64,000 nt of DNA from an uncultured Bacteroidales bacterium (GTDB lineage: Bacteria > Bacteroidota > Bacteroidia > Bacteroidales > UBA932), in contig CALUPT010000005.1 of assembly GCA_944322715.1 (NCBI GenBank), forward strand, positions 124,001 to 188,000, in the 5' to 3' direction. A program made the position numbers and the translations under genes. The notes under the pieces were generated by a model. It was not told the DNA's origin. It saw only the letters and a program-made list of their open reading frames with translations, and made no database searches. This document shows, piece by piece, positions 33,142 through 42,118 of this stretch. The stretch's first letter is position 1. The number at the start of each line of letters is the position of its first letter.

Positions 33142-34360
33142 AAAGCGACTGCTGCTCCCTTTCGTAAAAATCATTGGAAGAATTGTTGGTATCCATCAGG
33201 ATCTCATATCCGAAAGCAGCCGAGGCAGTCTCGTCCGTCCTGCGGAACAGAGTATGCCCCAAATAGTTGTCTGACAGAGTAATGTAACCTGCATCTATTT
33301 CCGTGCGAAGCCTCTTGACATTGTTGGTGGAACCTCCGTAAAACACATCTACACCGTCCATTATCCAGTCTGTCGGGATGCATGCGATCCTGTCCACAGT
33401 GCTCCCCGGCTTCTGGATCACGGCTCCTTCCGAATTCAGGAACTCCTGTATGGTCATCCCTTCCGCCCTGAAAATCACAGGAGCAGGAGAAAATACAGAG
33501 AAGGTATATGCGTTGGCCTGCCCCATCTTCAGCACCACTTCCAAATACCTGTCCTGAGAAATGTGAGGACCCGGAGCAGGATGATATCTCGTATTCGGGA
33601 AATAGACATTATTGTAGCATACGAAGTAGCCCTCCTTGTCCAGATTGACCGACATGGGATACTGCACGGTATGGTCTATCGCTCCGCAACATACTACCAC
33701 TGCATCTTCTCCCGGCTGAAGAGGGAAAGAGGTCCCGTCTCCAGGGAACTGCCATATAACCTGCACAACAGGCACATAATCTGGATACGAAGCTTCGCCC
33801 GTGACAGGGTCATATTTCACCCACACATTCGTGCCCTGGGAATTGTACGGGTCGGCAGTCCCGAAACACAGCCCGTCAAGATACTGGACCTCGGAAGTGT
33901 TGTTGTGAAGAATCACATATTTGTCAGACTGGTAAGTCCCTTCCAGAGGATATGCAGGGCAGCCCCCATTGTAGATTTCCTTGAATACTATGTCCCCAGA
34001 AACCGATTCGAGCAGATTTATCGTGACATTCTGGTCCGTGTCCACAAGCCTGATCTTGTCGGCAGTCCCGTTGAACACATACTCTTCCGACCTGTCGCTC
34101 ACCGTGATACGGTAGATGCCGTTGGCAAGTGTCACATTGACTTTGCCATCTGCATCAGTGTATGCCGTGTAGCTGCTGCCTTTGCCTGTGTCCTCGATGT
34201 ATACGGGCACTTGGGCACGAAGCATATCGCTGAATTCCTCAGGATACACCACACTGACACTCAATGTGTTCAATGTGGAGGAATACGGGTCTGTATCTTC
34301 GAGGGAAGTACATCCACACGCGACTGCGGTCACCAGCAACATATTATATAACCTTTTCAT
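33134..34360 (-). CDS. DUF4876 lipoprotein
   Basis: The protein is about 408 residues, with a lipoprotein signal from MKRLYNMLLVTAVACGCTSL (Cys about 16). An immunoglobulin/transthyretin-like domain follows at about 30-115 (VPVYIEDTGKGSSYTAYTDADGKVNVTLANGIY). The DUF4876 body begins with FKEIYNGGCPAYPLEGTYQS and DKYVILHNNTSE, and continues with ACIPTDWIMDGVDVF. A second possible start lies two codons upstream. The gene sits between and overlaps the TonB receptor (upstream) and the DUF6850 barrel (downstream), so the three are made together. DUF4876 proteins are surface lipoproteins of Bacteroidetes; by analogy with SusD-like partners it could capture the ligand for the receptor, but this is inference. 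Confidence 0.88.
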   Translation of the reverse strand: MKRLYNMLLVTAVACGCTSLEDTDPYSSTLNTLSVSVVYPEEFSDMLRAQVPVYIEDTGKGSSYTAYTDADGKVNVTLANGIYRITVSDRSEEYVFNGTADKIRLVDTDQNVTINLLESVSGDIVFKEIYNGGCPAYPLEGTYQSDKYVILHNNTSEVQYLDGLCFGTADPYNSQGTNVWVKYDPVTGEASYPDYVPVVQVIWQFPGDGTSFPLQPGEDAVVVCCGAIDHTVQYPMSVNLDKEGYFVCYNNVYFPNTRYHPAPGPHISQDRYLEVVLKMGQANAYTFSVFSPAPVIFRAEGMTIQEFLNSEGAVIQKPGSTVDRIACIPTDWIMDGVDVFYGGSTNNVKRLRTEIDAGYITLSDNYLGHTLFRRTDETASAAFGYEILMDTNNSSNDFYEREQQSLYE

Positions 34361-34362
34361 AA

Positions 34363-37185
34363 TCAAAATTTAAGTCTGCATGTAAGTCCATAATAAAAGT
34401 CAGGAGTGAAGATAGCGCTGACCCCTGTTGCGATAGATTTCACCGCAATCCTGGAATCGGTGAAATTGTTTGCGAAGAAAGACAGGGATACATGGTCCCC
34501 TATTTCCTTGGTAATGCTCAGATTGGCGGAGAAATACGGTCCATAGCCGTCCATGGCGAATGTATACGCATTGGCAGAGCGCATCATCAGCACCGAGAAT
34601 TCAGGATCCGCAGCCTCCGCATCCGTGAAAGGATATACATTCCCGTCAAGGTCCATATACGCCACGGGACGGATTACGGTGTAGGAGTTTCCGTCATAGA
34701 TGCTTCCCCCTGAAGGGGAATAGCTGTCCTCGCTTGCATTGTAGGCATATTCCTGCCCGTTATATTCCGAAAGTTTGCGTGAACGCTTCAGAAGAGACAT
34801 TTCCAGCCGGCAGGTGATTATTATCCTCGCCCTCGGGATATGCGTGATTGCAGTCAGGTTCATGTCCGCGGAGTGTGTCAGCTCCCCGTTATATACCGAT
34901 GTGCCGTTTCCTGTCGCATAAATGCCCACATACTGGTATGACCTGTCTTTCAATGAAGTATGCGACCATCCGTTCTGATAGTACCAGTACAGGGAATTGT
35001 CCGCATATCGCGTGAAAGAATAATTGGCATCGAGTCTGAACCTTGTCCTGACAGGCCTGATTTCAGGGAAATCCACAATCAGTTCCACTCCGGCCCTGTG
35101 GATATCAGCTCCGTTGTCTGCATATCGTGAATTGAAAAAGGACCTGTCGGTAACCTTGACCTCCATCGGAGTCCAGGATGCCTCGCTGCCGTCCCTCAGG
35201 TACACCATACCCGTCTGGCTGTCCACCTGCATCTGAGGATTCTCCGGCATCCCATACCCGTCCGGCATCTGTATCATATTGTATGAGAATGGGGTGTATC
35301 TGTTGGAATATTTGTATGGATTGACCGTCCTGTGGTAATATCCGACAACCGATATGTCCATTCCCTTCATAGGGGATATCTCCACGCCCAGCTCCGCATT
35401 ATGGCTGCGCTGCCAGCGGAGTTCAGGGTTATACAGCATGGTGTACGGGACTGTATAATACACATATGATGTGCTTCCTCCATGAGAAAATCCGAATGTC
35501 TGGATGTCTCTGTAGAGTTGCTGCGGATACAGGACATAAAAGGACGGCAGTTTCTCGGTGATCCCCCATCCTCCCCTCAGCGTCAGGCAGTCGGTCAGTT
35601 TCCATTTTAGATTGAAGCGTGGGGAAAGACTGGAAACTTGTCTGTATTGCGTCCCTTTGACGAAAACGTTTTCCAGCCTGATTCCTGCCGAAAGCCCGAG
35701 CAAGGTCTTCCCTACAGGAATTTCCGCATTCTCTTCCGCATAGACGGCCAGATTGTGCATGTAAGGATAGCCGCTGTAAGGCCTCGGCCTGTAACCGTCT
35801 TCAGCCAAAGACGGGTCCATGTAATATTCCCCGGCACCGGCATTCCCGTTTGCCTTCCACTGTATTCCTGCCTTCAGATGGCTCTCTACCCTGCCGAGCC
35901 TCCTGTCAAGTCCGTATTTGACCGATGCTGCAAAATCCAGTTCCTTCGAGTCTGTCATCCTGTCTGCAAAATAGGACAGCGGCAGTCTCTCCGCCAGAAA
36001 GTAGCCTTTGTCTTCCGCATGGACCGCAGGCTGGTTGGAGGCGGACGAATAGAAAAGATGTTCGTGTGAAAGGTTGTCGTTGAAATTCACCGATGCTTCC
36101 GCTTTCAGGTTGGTGATCCATTTCCTGTCCAGCAGCCATGTCAGGGAGGCATTAGCCCGGAACACATTGTCCCTCACCTTTGTATATTCCCCGGTAAATG
36201 CATCGGGATCATCTTTGGTGTTCATTCCACCGATGTTTCCGCTCAATCCTGCTTCGAAATGCAGGACTTTGGAGAATGTGTTGCTGTACGAAAACGAGAT
36301 TCCCCTGCGTGTGTATGATGTGTATGGGGAAGACAATTTCCGTGTCGCTCTCGTCCATTCCGCCCCGACATTCAGCACGCCCTTGCCATCCGGAAGGCCG
36401 ATGCCTTTGTCCGCCGACACCGACCATGTCCTCGGATTGACGGCAAACACCACATTGACAGGAGTCCTTCCTTTCTTGGTGTGAATCCTCACAAGTCCTC
36501 CGTTAAGGTCCCCATATTCCGCTGACGGCACGCCCGTAAGAATCTCTATAGATTCTATATTCTGCACCTGGATATTTCTCGTGTCTATTCCGGACATCGC
36601 CCCGAACGAAGCATTGTTGCCAATCCTCACTCCATCCACCTCTATGGCCGTCCCGAAAGCGGCATTCCCGGCAGAGACACCGCCATCCCTCACGGACAGC
36701 ACATTGGAGGCGGTCAAATCGGGATTGACTGTCTTGCCTCCAGGAAGAAGGGCAGCCACATCCGCCACATTGGACATCTGAAGATGGTCAAGAGCATTCC
36801 TGTCGAAGACAAGGGTCGTATTCATCGCATCTTCGCCCTGTCTTGCCGTCACCACCACCCCGTCCAAGGCGAGAGAATTTTCCGGCAGCCTGACCAGAAG
36901 TCCCGGCATGTCCGCATCTATGACAATCTCCCTTTTTTGAGTGACATATCCGAGGCACGAAACCTCTAAAGTATAGGTTCCGGGGAGGACATTCCCGAAA
37001 ACGAAACACCCTTCATCATCAGAAACTGTCCATATACCCGTCTCTTTGAGGACAAGCCCCGCCCATGGAATCCCTTCCCCGGCATCATCCGTCACCTTCC
37101 CGGATATACTGAAAGTACCGTCCTCGCCTGAAAGCGAGAACGACACAAACGACAAAAGCACTGCTGCCGACAATATCCTTTTCAT
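34363..37185 (-). CDS. TonB-dependent receptor with CarboxypepD-like N domain
   Basis: The 940-residue protein has a signal peptide (MKRILSAAVLLSFVSFSLSG). A carboxypeptidase-D regulatory-like domain follows (FSISGKVTDDAGEGIPWAGLVL, to about 110), then the plug (LDGVVVTARQGEDAMN ... VRIGNNASFGAMSGID ... LTGVPSAEYGDLNGGLVRI) and a 22-strand barrel ending in LTCRLKF. It lacks the long SusC-type signature and no SusD is nearby, so it is a cobalamin/siderophore/peptide-type receptor, not a glycan one. The stop overlaps the start region of the DUF4876 gene. The ligand is unknown. The nearby periplasmic peptidases and polyferredoxin suggest peptides or a chelated or redox-active metal. Confidence 0.93.
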   Translation of the reverse strand: MKRILSAAVLLSFVSFSLSGEDGTFSISGKVTDDAGEGIPWAGLVLKETGIWTVSDDEGCFVFGNVLPGTYTLEVSCLGYVTQKREIVIDADMPGLLVRLPENSLALDGVVVTARQGEDAMNTTLVFDRNALDHLQMSNVADVAALLPGGKTVNPDLTASNVLSVRDGGVSAGNAAFGTAIEVDGVRIGNNASFGAMSGIDTRNIQVQNIESIEILTGVPSAEYGDLNGGLVRIHTKKGRTPVNVVFAVNPRTWSVSADKGIGLPDGKGVLNVGAEWTRATRKLSSPYTSYTRRGISFSYSNTFSKVLHFEAGLSGNIGGMNTKDDPDAFTGEYTKVRDNVFRANASLTWLLDRKWITNLKAEASVNFNDNLSHEHLFYSSASNQPAVHAEDKGYFLAERLPLSYFADRMTDSKELDFAASVKYGLDRRLGRVESHLKAGIQWKANGNAGAGEYYMDPSLAEDGYRPRPYSGYPYMHNLAVYAEENAEIPVGKTLLGLSAGIRLENVFVKGTQYRQVSSLSPRFNLKWKLTDCLTLRGGWGITEKLPSFYVLYPQQLYRDIQTFGFSHGGSTSYVYYTVPYTMLYNPELRWQRSHNAELGVEISPMKGMDISVVGYYHRTVNPYKYSNRYTPFSYNMIQMPDGYGMPENPQMQVDSQTGMVYLRDGSEASWTPMEVKVTDRSFFNSRYADNGADIHRAGVELIVDFPEIRPVRTRFRLDANYSFTRYADNSLYWYYQNGWSHTSLKDRSYQYVGIYATGNGTSVYNGELTHSADMNLTAITHIPRARIIITCRLEMSLLKRSRKLSEYNGQEYAYNASEDSYSPSGGSIYDGNSYTVIRPVAYMDLDGNVYPFTDAEAADPEFSVLMMRSANAYTFAMDGYGPYFSANLSITKEIGDHVSLSFFANNFTDSRIAVKSIATGVSAIFTPDFYYGLTCRLKF

Positions 37186-37354
37186 TGCGACAGCAAAGGT
37201 ATGACGGTGCTCAATGCGATATTATCCCAACAAATTGGGGTTTTGCCCCCGTCTCTCCTTAAATATTGTTATTCGCAAGGCCAGACGGCACAGGGAATGT
37301 CCGACGTAAACCTTTTCAGGGAAGGTCAACAAGGAAGTGCCTTGCAAGCGGAAC

Positions 37355-37403
37355 TGCACTATAACAGTGCAAAATTTCCGAAAAATTGCACCGTGATAGT
37401 GCA
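37355..37403. promoter_or_regulatory. Twin palindromes upstream of the AAA ATPase gene
   Basis: TGCACTATAACAGTGCA (37355-37371) and TGCACCGTGATAGTGCA (37387-37403) are two palindromes with the same half sites, 32 bp apart centre to centre, which is three helical turns. They sit directly upstream of a TATTTTTG -7 box (37411-37418). This is the arrangement of paired operators for a dimeric repressor or activator. Confidence 0.6.
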
Positions 37404-37410
37404 AATTTGT

Positions 37411-37418
37411 TATTTTTG
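37411..37418 (+). promoter_or_regulatory. -7 box of the AAA ATPase gene (TATTTTTG)
   Basis: TATTTTTG matches TAnnTTTG and lies 17 bp upstream of the ATPase ATG, directly after the second palindrome. Transcript leader would be very short. Confidence 0.6.
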
Positions 37419-37435
37419 CATAAAATCATCTATGT

Positions 37436-38605
37436 ATGGAAAGACTTTATGAAAACATGAATGCCAGGTTAAAATCTGTCAACCAAGCATTTACAAGATA
37501 TGCATACGACAAGGTCAAATGGGAGAACAGAATGCTCGGTCTGGTGGGACCGCGCGGAGTCGGAAAGACAACCCTGTTCCTGCAACGCATACAAAAGGCG
37601 CATGACACTGCCGATACATTATATGTGTCTGCAGACAATATCTGGTTCAGCGACCACAAACTCGTCGATCTGGCGGACATATTCTACAAAAACGGAGGAA
37701 AACACCTTTTCATTGACGAGATACATAAATATCAGAACTGGTCGCAGGAACTCAAGCAGATCTATGATTCATACCCGGATATGCACATCTATTTTACCGG
37801 ATCTTCCGTTCTCGACATCTACAAGGGACAAGGGGATCTGAGCCGTCGTGCACCGATATATACAATGCAGGGACTGTCATTCAGGGAATACATCACCATT
37901 AAGACGGGCCTTGAGATTCCTGTTTATTCTCTTGATGACATCATTTCCCATAAAGCCAGAATCAGCGGTCTCGAGCATCCGCTTCCACTGTTCAGGAACT
38001 ATCTGAAACATGGATACTACCCGTTCGGAGACGACATTGATTTCGATATGGAACTCGGCCAGGTAATCAACAGGACAATGGAAGACGACATTCCGCAATA
38101 CGCCAATATGAATGTATCCACCGGCAGGAAACTCAAGCATCTTCTGGCCGTCATTTCAAAAAGCGTCCCTTTCAAGCCCAACATGAGTTCTCTGGCAGAA
38201 ACGACAGGGGCAGGAAGAAACAATATTGCAGATTACCTGCTGTATATGGAAAAGGCGGGAATGATAAACCAGCTGCGGGACAGCACAGGCGGTATCCGGG
38301 GAATCGGGAAAGTGGAAAAGATATATTTGGACAATACGAACCTTTGCTATAATCTCGGTCGGGGGGAAGAGAATACCGGAAACATAAGAGAAACTTTCTT
38401 TGCCAACCAGATGCGGGTGAACAACGATGTCATATCATCAGATATATCGGATTTCAGAATCGATGGAATGACATTCGAAGTCGGAGGACCCGGCAAGGGA
38501 CAGTCCCAGATAGCAGGCACGCCGGGAAGTTTCATTGTCAAGGATGGCATAGAGACAGGATACGGCAATGTAATCCCTCTGTGGATGTTCGGTCTCAACT
38601 ATTGA
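37436..38605 (+). CDS. AAA+ ATPase (ATP-binding protein, DUF4143 type)
   Basis: The 389-residue protein has Walker A GLVGPRGVGKTTLF (about 35-48) and Walker B HLFIDEIHKY (about 84-93). Next come the sensor-like IYFTGSSVLDIYKGQGDLSRRA and FREYI, then a helical domain and a C-terminal nuclease-like or DUF4143-type domain (LGRGEENTGNIRETFFANQM). The family is widespread as single copies in Bacteroidetes; its role is not established. The start follows a -7 box closely. Two matching palindromes upstream suggest tight control by a dimeric regulator not encoded next to it. It is flanked by a hairpin at 38673-38697. Confidence 0.88.
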   Translation: MERLYENMNARLKSVNQAFTRYAYDKVKWENRMLGLVGPRGVGKTTLFLQRIQKAHDTADTLYVSADNIWFSDHKLVDLADIFYKNGGKHLFIDEIHKYQNWSQELKQIYDSYPDMHIYFTGSSVLDIYKGQGDLSRRAPIYTMQGLSFREYITIKTGLEIPVYSLDDIISHKARISGLEHPLPLFRNYLKHGYYPFGDDIDFDMELGQVINRTMEDDIPQYANMNVSTGRKLKHLLAVISKSVPFKPNMSSLAETTGAGRNNIADYLLYMEKAGMINQLRDSTGGIRGIGKVEKIYLDNTNLCYNLGRGEENTGNIRETFFANQMRVNNDVISSDISDFRIDGMTFEVGGPGKGQSQIAGTPGSFIVKDGIETGYGNVIPLWMFGLNY

Positions 38606-38672
38606 GTACAGCCGAAGGCAGGCTGCACCGTAAACCGGAAACGCAGCCCTGACATACGAACACAGAACGGCA

Positions 38673-38697
38673 GACACCCGGTAATTTACCGGGTGTC
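38673..38697 (+). terminator. Hairpin after the AAA ATPase gene
   Basis: GACACCCGGTAA and TTTACCGGGTGTC form a strong stem; the T-rich stretch behind it (acttttac) is imperfect. It lies between the ATPase gene and the convergent DUF799 operon and can serve both. Confidence 0.55.
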
Positions 38698-38743
38698 CGG
38701 ACTTTTACGGATATTTACAAATCTTCGGAAATGAAAAAATTAT

Positions 38744-39415
38744 TTATTTAACATTTACTTTCACATCTTTCTTTTCTGCAGCCACATCCATATCCTTCAA
38801 ATACATCGGACTATATTTCCCTTGAGGAATATCCCGGAAAATGAAGTAATTCGCTTTGCGGGCCGCTTCAATATGCTCTGTAAATGCAGTGCTGATTGCT
38901 GATGCGACCAAATCCGCCAAAGCTGAAAATGCGGAACCGCCTCCAGACTGGACGCTCAAATCAAGATATAGCTGGCAACTCCTGTCAAACAGAATCTCAC
39001 CGGTATAAGCAGACTTGATAAAATATCTCAGGTCCGTCTCGATTCCAAACCCTTTTTTAGTCCATGAATTAATTTCCGAAAAAATTACAGCATCAGCCCC
39101 GAAAAATTTTTGGAACGTGGTCAGTGATCCATTTACAAACAATTCTGCATCATAAGCACTCTCCGCTTTCAGGACATCCATTGCAAGTAACGGAGAAATA
39201 ACATAATATCCTGCTTCAGCGAGAGGTCTGCTAATGGATGTATACAAAAACTCTTTCGCTTCCACATTAGTCGTATTGTTGATAGGAGGCATCACCAGCA
39301 ATGTAACCGGTTTTTCTTCATACATTTTAGCATATTGCTCTCCCCGGGTCACTTTTGACACACCGCAGGATGAGATAATGGCAACAGCCACGGATAATGA
39401 CAATATTCTTTTCAT
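38744..39415 (-). CDS. DUF799 (GNA1162-type) lipoprotein
   Basis: The 223-residue protein has a lipoprotein signal (IISSCGVSK, Cys about 17). The DUF799 features are present: VTLLVMPPINNTTNVEAKEFLYTSISRPLAEAGYYV, then AELFVNGSLTTFQKFFGADAVIFSEI and a final basic tail. GNA1162-like proteins are outer-membrane-associated lipoproteins found together with CsgG-like and DUF4810 proteins, as here. The three probably form one envelope complex; its transported substrate is unknown. It is the third gene of the minus-strand operon and lies 9 bp after DUF4810. Confidence 0.87.
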   Translation of the reverse strand: MKRILSLSVAVAIISSCGVSKVTRGEQYAKMYEEKPVTLLVMPPINNTTNVEAKEFLYTSISRPLAEAGYYVISPLLAMDVLKAESAYDAELFVNGSLTTFQKFFGADAVIFSEINSWTKKGFGIETDLRYFIKSAYTGEILFDRSCQLYLDLSVQSGGGSAFSALADLVASAISTAFTEHIEAARKANYFIFRDIPQGKYSPMYLKDMDVAAEKKDVKVNVK

Positions 39416-39424
39416 AATGTGATG

Positions 39425-39865
39425 TCAGTTGACAAGTTTTTCCATTAAAGGTTCAATGAATTGTTTGGATTCAGGATAGTATTCAAGTTCCTTCTGAAGC
39501 ATTTCTTTTCCCAACTCTGAAAAGAATATTGAATAGTCCGTTCTGGAAAAAGTCTTTCTTTGGGATTTAGTCGCAAATTCAGCAAAGGTTTCTGCGGTTT
39601 CGGGCATGAGTAGCAGATATCCATATTCTGCGCATATCCCTGGAGGCGGTACTTTGCGGATACCGCCGGGATTGGTTATCATGTCTTCATAAGCGCATAC
39701 CAGCCGGCAAGTCGCTTTCGATGTTTGAGACTTGTAATCCATGTATGCCAGGTTTTCATACACGGTCACCCCTCTTGCTTCTCCTCCCCAATAGTATAAT
39801 GTTTTCGGAGCGCCACACGAGTTCATAAGAACAATCAGGGCAATAAAAACAAGAATCCTTTTCAT
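39425..39865 (-). CDS. DUF4810 lipoprotein
   Basis: The 146-residue protein starts with a lipoprotein signal (LMNSCGAPK, Cys about 17). It carries the DUF4810 motifs LYYWGG near the N terminus, a central VPPPGICAEYGYLLLM and a helical C terminus (GKEMLQKELEYYPESKQFI). It overlaps the end of the csgG-like gene by 4 bp (ATGA). The fixed order CsgG-DUF4810-DUF799 is known from other phyla and marks a dedicated envelope lipoprotein system. Confidence 0.87.
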   Translation of the reverse strand: MKRILVFIALIVLMNSCGAPKTLYYWGGEARGVTVYENLAYMDYKSQTSKATCRLVCAYEDMITNPGGIRKVPPPGICAEYGYLLLMPETAETFAEFATKSQRKTFSRTDYSIFFSELGKEMLQKELEYYPESKQFIEPLMEKLVN

Positions 39866-40762
39866 AATTCTATAATTTTGTGTTCCGTTGCAGATACGAA
39901 TATCTTTTTAGAGTAGATAATGTCATTGGCTGCCATTACTTTGATCTCGTGCTGTCCGGTAGAAACCTTTATTGTATTTTTCGCAGTCCGCTTTATTTTC
40001 CTGTCTGTCTTATAAGCCTTATCCTTAACACTCATTACATTGTATTCCTTGCCATCAATTATCACCGTGATTGGAAAGAATTTCTTTGAGACGAATGAGA
40101 CGGCACCTTGATCTGCCCCTCCTGAAATGATATATACGCCATCCTCAACGGACAGGAAATAAGATCTCCAAGGTTTATCCATACACTTGTTGATGATATT
40201 TTCAACGAGCTGGCTCAAGGCTGCCGATATAGCCTTGTCGCTAAGCGTGGCATCAAATCCTGCCGTGCCGCCTACTCCCAATGATTTTTTGGTTGTTGTC
40301 TCCGCAAAGCCTTTTGCTTCATCTGAATAAATAATGAGCCCTGATGAAACTTCCACTAACCTTATGCTGACTGCCGCCTCTACCGTTTGTGTTTTCGATG
40401 AAGAAAACACCTTTTGCCCTCTACCTTCTTCCGAATTCCGTTATTGAGCCAAGGATAATATAATCTGCATTGATTTTATCCATCGCATCTCCCGCCTCGG
40501 AGACAAGTATATCCAAATCATCTCTTTCCAAAAGGATAAACTTACCGCTGGCCGCCAGTTTGGAGGATAAAATATCCATCGCCTGCTTACGCATAGGATC
40601 ATTTTCCTTGTCATAGAAAAGACCTTTTCCGTACTGTGTTTCATTGGAGAATCTACCGATAGCCACTTTCCGCTTAATGGTTTTCTCTTCTTGTGCATGA
40701 ACCGGAAGCACTATAAATGCCGCCACCAATGCAAAAAGGATGAATTTAAGTTTCTCTTTCAT
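39862..40762 (-). pseudogene. CsgG-family lipoprotein-like gene with a +1 frameshift
   Basis: The first 113 codons (40762 to 40421) have an exported CsgG/HfaB start: signal MKEKLKFILFALVAAFIVLP, then KRKVAIGRFSNETQYGKG, KLAASGKFILLERDDLD and INADYIILGSITEFGR. They end in TAG. The remaining part continues in the +1 frame (QKVFSSSKTQTVEAAVSIRLVEV, ISAALSQLVENIINKC), ending at 39862. Skipping one base at the AGG-TAG junction (40421-40426) joins them into a full-size CsgG domain plus a C-terminal extension of about 100 residues. A GTG at 40410 could restart the second part. CsgG forms outer-membrane secretion channels, so this is the core of the DUF4810/DUF799 operon. It is an inactivated gene, a sequencing error or a programmed shift at a stop codon. 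Confidence 0.75.
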
Positions 40763-40874
40763 GTTACTGACATCTATTATGGGTAAAATTTATAACTACA
40801 GTATCATAATTTAGAATTGGCATCTATTGTTATAACCAGGGAAAGTGTGGATTGTTTCAGGTCATTTCTCTTTT

Positions 40875-41004
40875 TTAGATATGTCTGCCATCCGGCAAAT
40901 GGCCGATGAAAATGACATCGTGGGCGGTGACATCCGGTTTCGTATCTTTCAATGCCGGACGTGCCTGTGGCGGAAAAATACACGACTAACGGCTTGTTTT
41001 CAGT
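40875..41004 (-). pseudogene. Remnant of a flavodoxin gene
   Basis: Directly after the stop of the CMD gene the minus strand reads NKPLVVYFSATGTS, the N-terminal strand and FMN phosphate loop of flavodoxins. After a deletion with frame change it continues DTKPDVTAHDVIFIGHLPDG, which resembles the next flavodoxin block, then stops. The start codon is lost and most of the protein is missing. It shows that this redox cluster once contained a flavodoxin. Confidence 0.65.
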
Positions 41005-41847
41005 CTACATATTACTGTCTCCTTTGGCATATTCCTCTTTGATGATGCGCAACGCCTTGATTGCAGCGGGGAAGCCGATGTAGGGCAGGCACTGGATGAC
41101 GGCGGCGGTCAGCGTTTCAGGTGAGTTGCCCGCGTTGATGTTGCCGTGGTAATGCGAATGGAGCTGGCTCTCGGCTTCCAAGGTGGTCAGTACGCAGTAG
41201 CCGAGCAACTCGCGTGTCTGCAAGTCAAGTGCGCCACGGCTGTATATTTCGCCGAAGAAATAGTCCGAGAGGAACTGCTCCACGTCCTTGCCCATGTCGC
41301 CGGGCAGGCCGCTCATCACTGATGACATGCCACCGGGATATTGCTTGTTCTGAATGGCTTTGCCTGTCTCGTGGCGTGTTTCCTCCGTCACCGTGCCTTG
41401 CTTTTCCAAAGGCAGGCTGATGCCTCGCTCCTTGAACACCTCATTCACCGTGCTCACGGCATTCAGCATCTTGGGAAACCCGATGAACGGTGCGGTGAGA
41501 TACATCACTTCGCGCAGTTCCTCCGGGGTGACACCCACATTGAGTGCCGCACCCGCATGGGCTTTCAGTTGCGGGAGCGTCTGCATCGTAGCGAGAGTGA
41601 TGCAGGTAATCATCTCGCGCTGTTTCAGCGTAAGGTCGCCTGTCTGAAAGACTTCGCCGAAGATGAACTTCTGAAGGATGTCCATCATTTCCGGGTCCGT
41701 GCCCTGCCCGGTCAGGGCTTCACCGCCGAACAAGGTGTGATAATTCTGCTTGCAAACTTCAATTCTATCCATATTGTCTGTTGTCTGTGCCGTCGCGGAC
41801 AGGCTTCCTGCCAGCACGAGGGCGATTATACCTATAATCTTCTTCAT
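41005..41847 (-). CDS. Exported double carboxymuconolactone-decarboxylase-like protein
   Basis: The 280-residue protein has a signal peptide (MKKIIGIIALVLAGSLSATA). Two CMD/AhpD-type domains follow. The first is at about 50-130 (LKQREMITCITLATMQTLPQLKAHAGAALNVGVTPEEL split over the helices, with 'YLTAPFIGFPKMLNA'). The second is at about 185-270 (LQTRELLGYCVLTTLEAESQLHSHYHGNINAGNSPET with 'QCLPYIGFPAAIKAL'). Neither has the CxxC of AhpD peroxidases, so a gamma-carboxymuconolactone-like or unknown activity is more likely. In Bacteroides such genes sit with cupins, flavodoxins and AraC regulators, as here. It is divergent from the araC-type gene, with a 73-residue protein gene between. Confidence 0.88.
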   Translation of the reverse strand: MKKIIGIIALVLAGSLSATAQTTDNMDRIEVCKQNYHTLFGGEALTGQGTDPEMMDILQKFIFGEVFQTGDLTLKQREMITCITLATMQTLPQLKAHAGAALNVGVTPEELREVMYLTAPFIGFPKMLNAVSTVNEVFKERGISLPLEKQGTVTEETRHETGKAIQNKQYPGGMSSVMSGLPGDMGKDVEQFLSDYFFGEIYSRGALDLQTRELLGYCVLTTLEAESQLHSHYHGNINAGNSPETLTAAVIQCLPYIGFPAAIKALRIIKEEYAKGDSNM

Positions 41848-41896
41848 TGTTATCTTTATTTAACAGGTGTTCCGGGAAATCCGACAGATCCCTCGG

Positions 41897-42118
41897 CTAT
41901 GCTCGGGATGACATCTGACCGGACAATCCTTTCAGTATTTCTATTTCGTTCGGCTCCAGAGGTATGGCATTGTTGACCGGTGCCATGACATTGGCAGGGA
42001 TTTCTCTGTAAAGGAAATAACTCAGTAACTGTTGCGGCGATACGTGGTGACGGTTTGCGATGAAGCACACCGCCTCGTCCGCGCACAAGTCTTCGGGTAA
42101 TTCTGTTTTCTGTTTCAT
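41897..42118 (-). CDS. Small hypothetical protein beside the AraC gene
   Basis: The 73-residue protein starts at MKQKTELPEDLCADEAVCFI; the longer frame upstream is basic and unlikely. It is acidic and helical and contains ANRHHVSPQQLLSYFLYRE, which looks like a small helical bundle. Similar short proteins often occur next to AraC-type regulators in Bacteroidetes, but the function is not known. It is divergent from the AraC gene, with 157 bp between their starts. Confidence 0.6.
   Translation of the reverse strand: MKQKTELPEDLCADEAVCFIANRHHVSPQQLLSYFLYREIPANVMAPVNNAIPLEPNEIEILKGLSGQMSSRA

Noticed and set aside
37194..37201. TACCTTTG box 9 bp before the TonB receptor start
   Set aside because: It fits the -7 consensus but would give an almost leaderless transcript for a gene with a normal signal peptide start, so I do not list it as the promoter.
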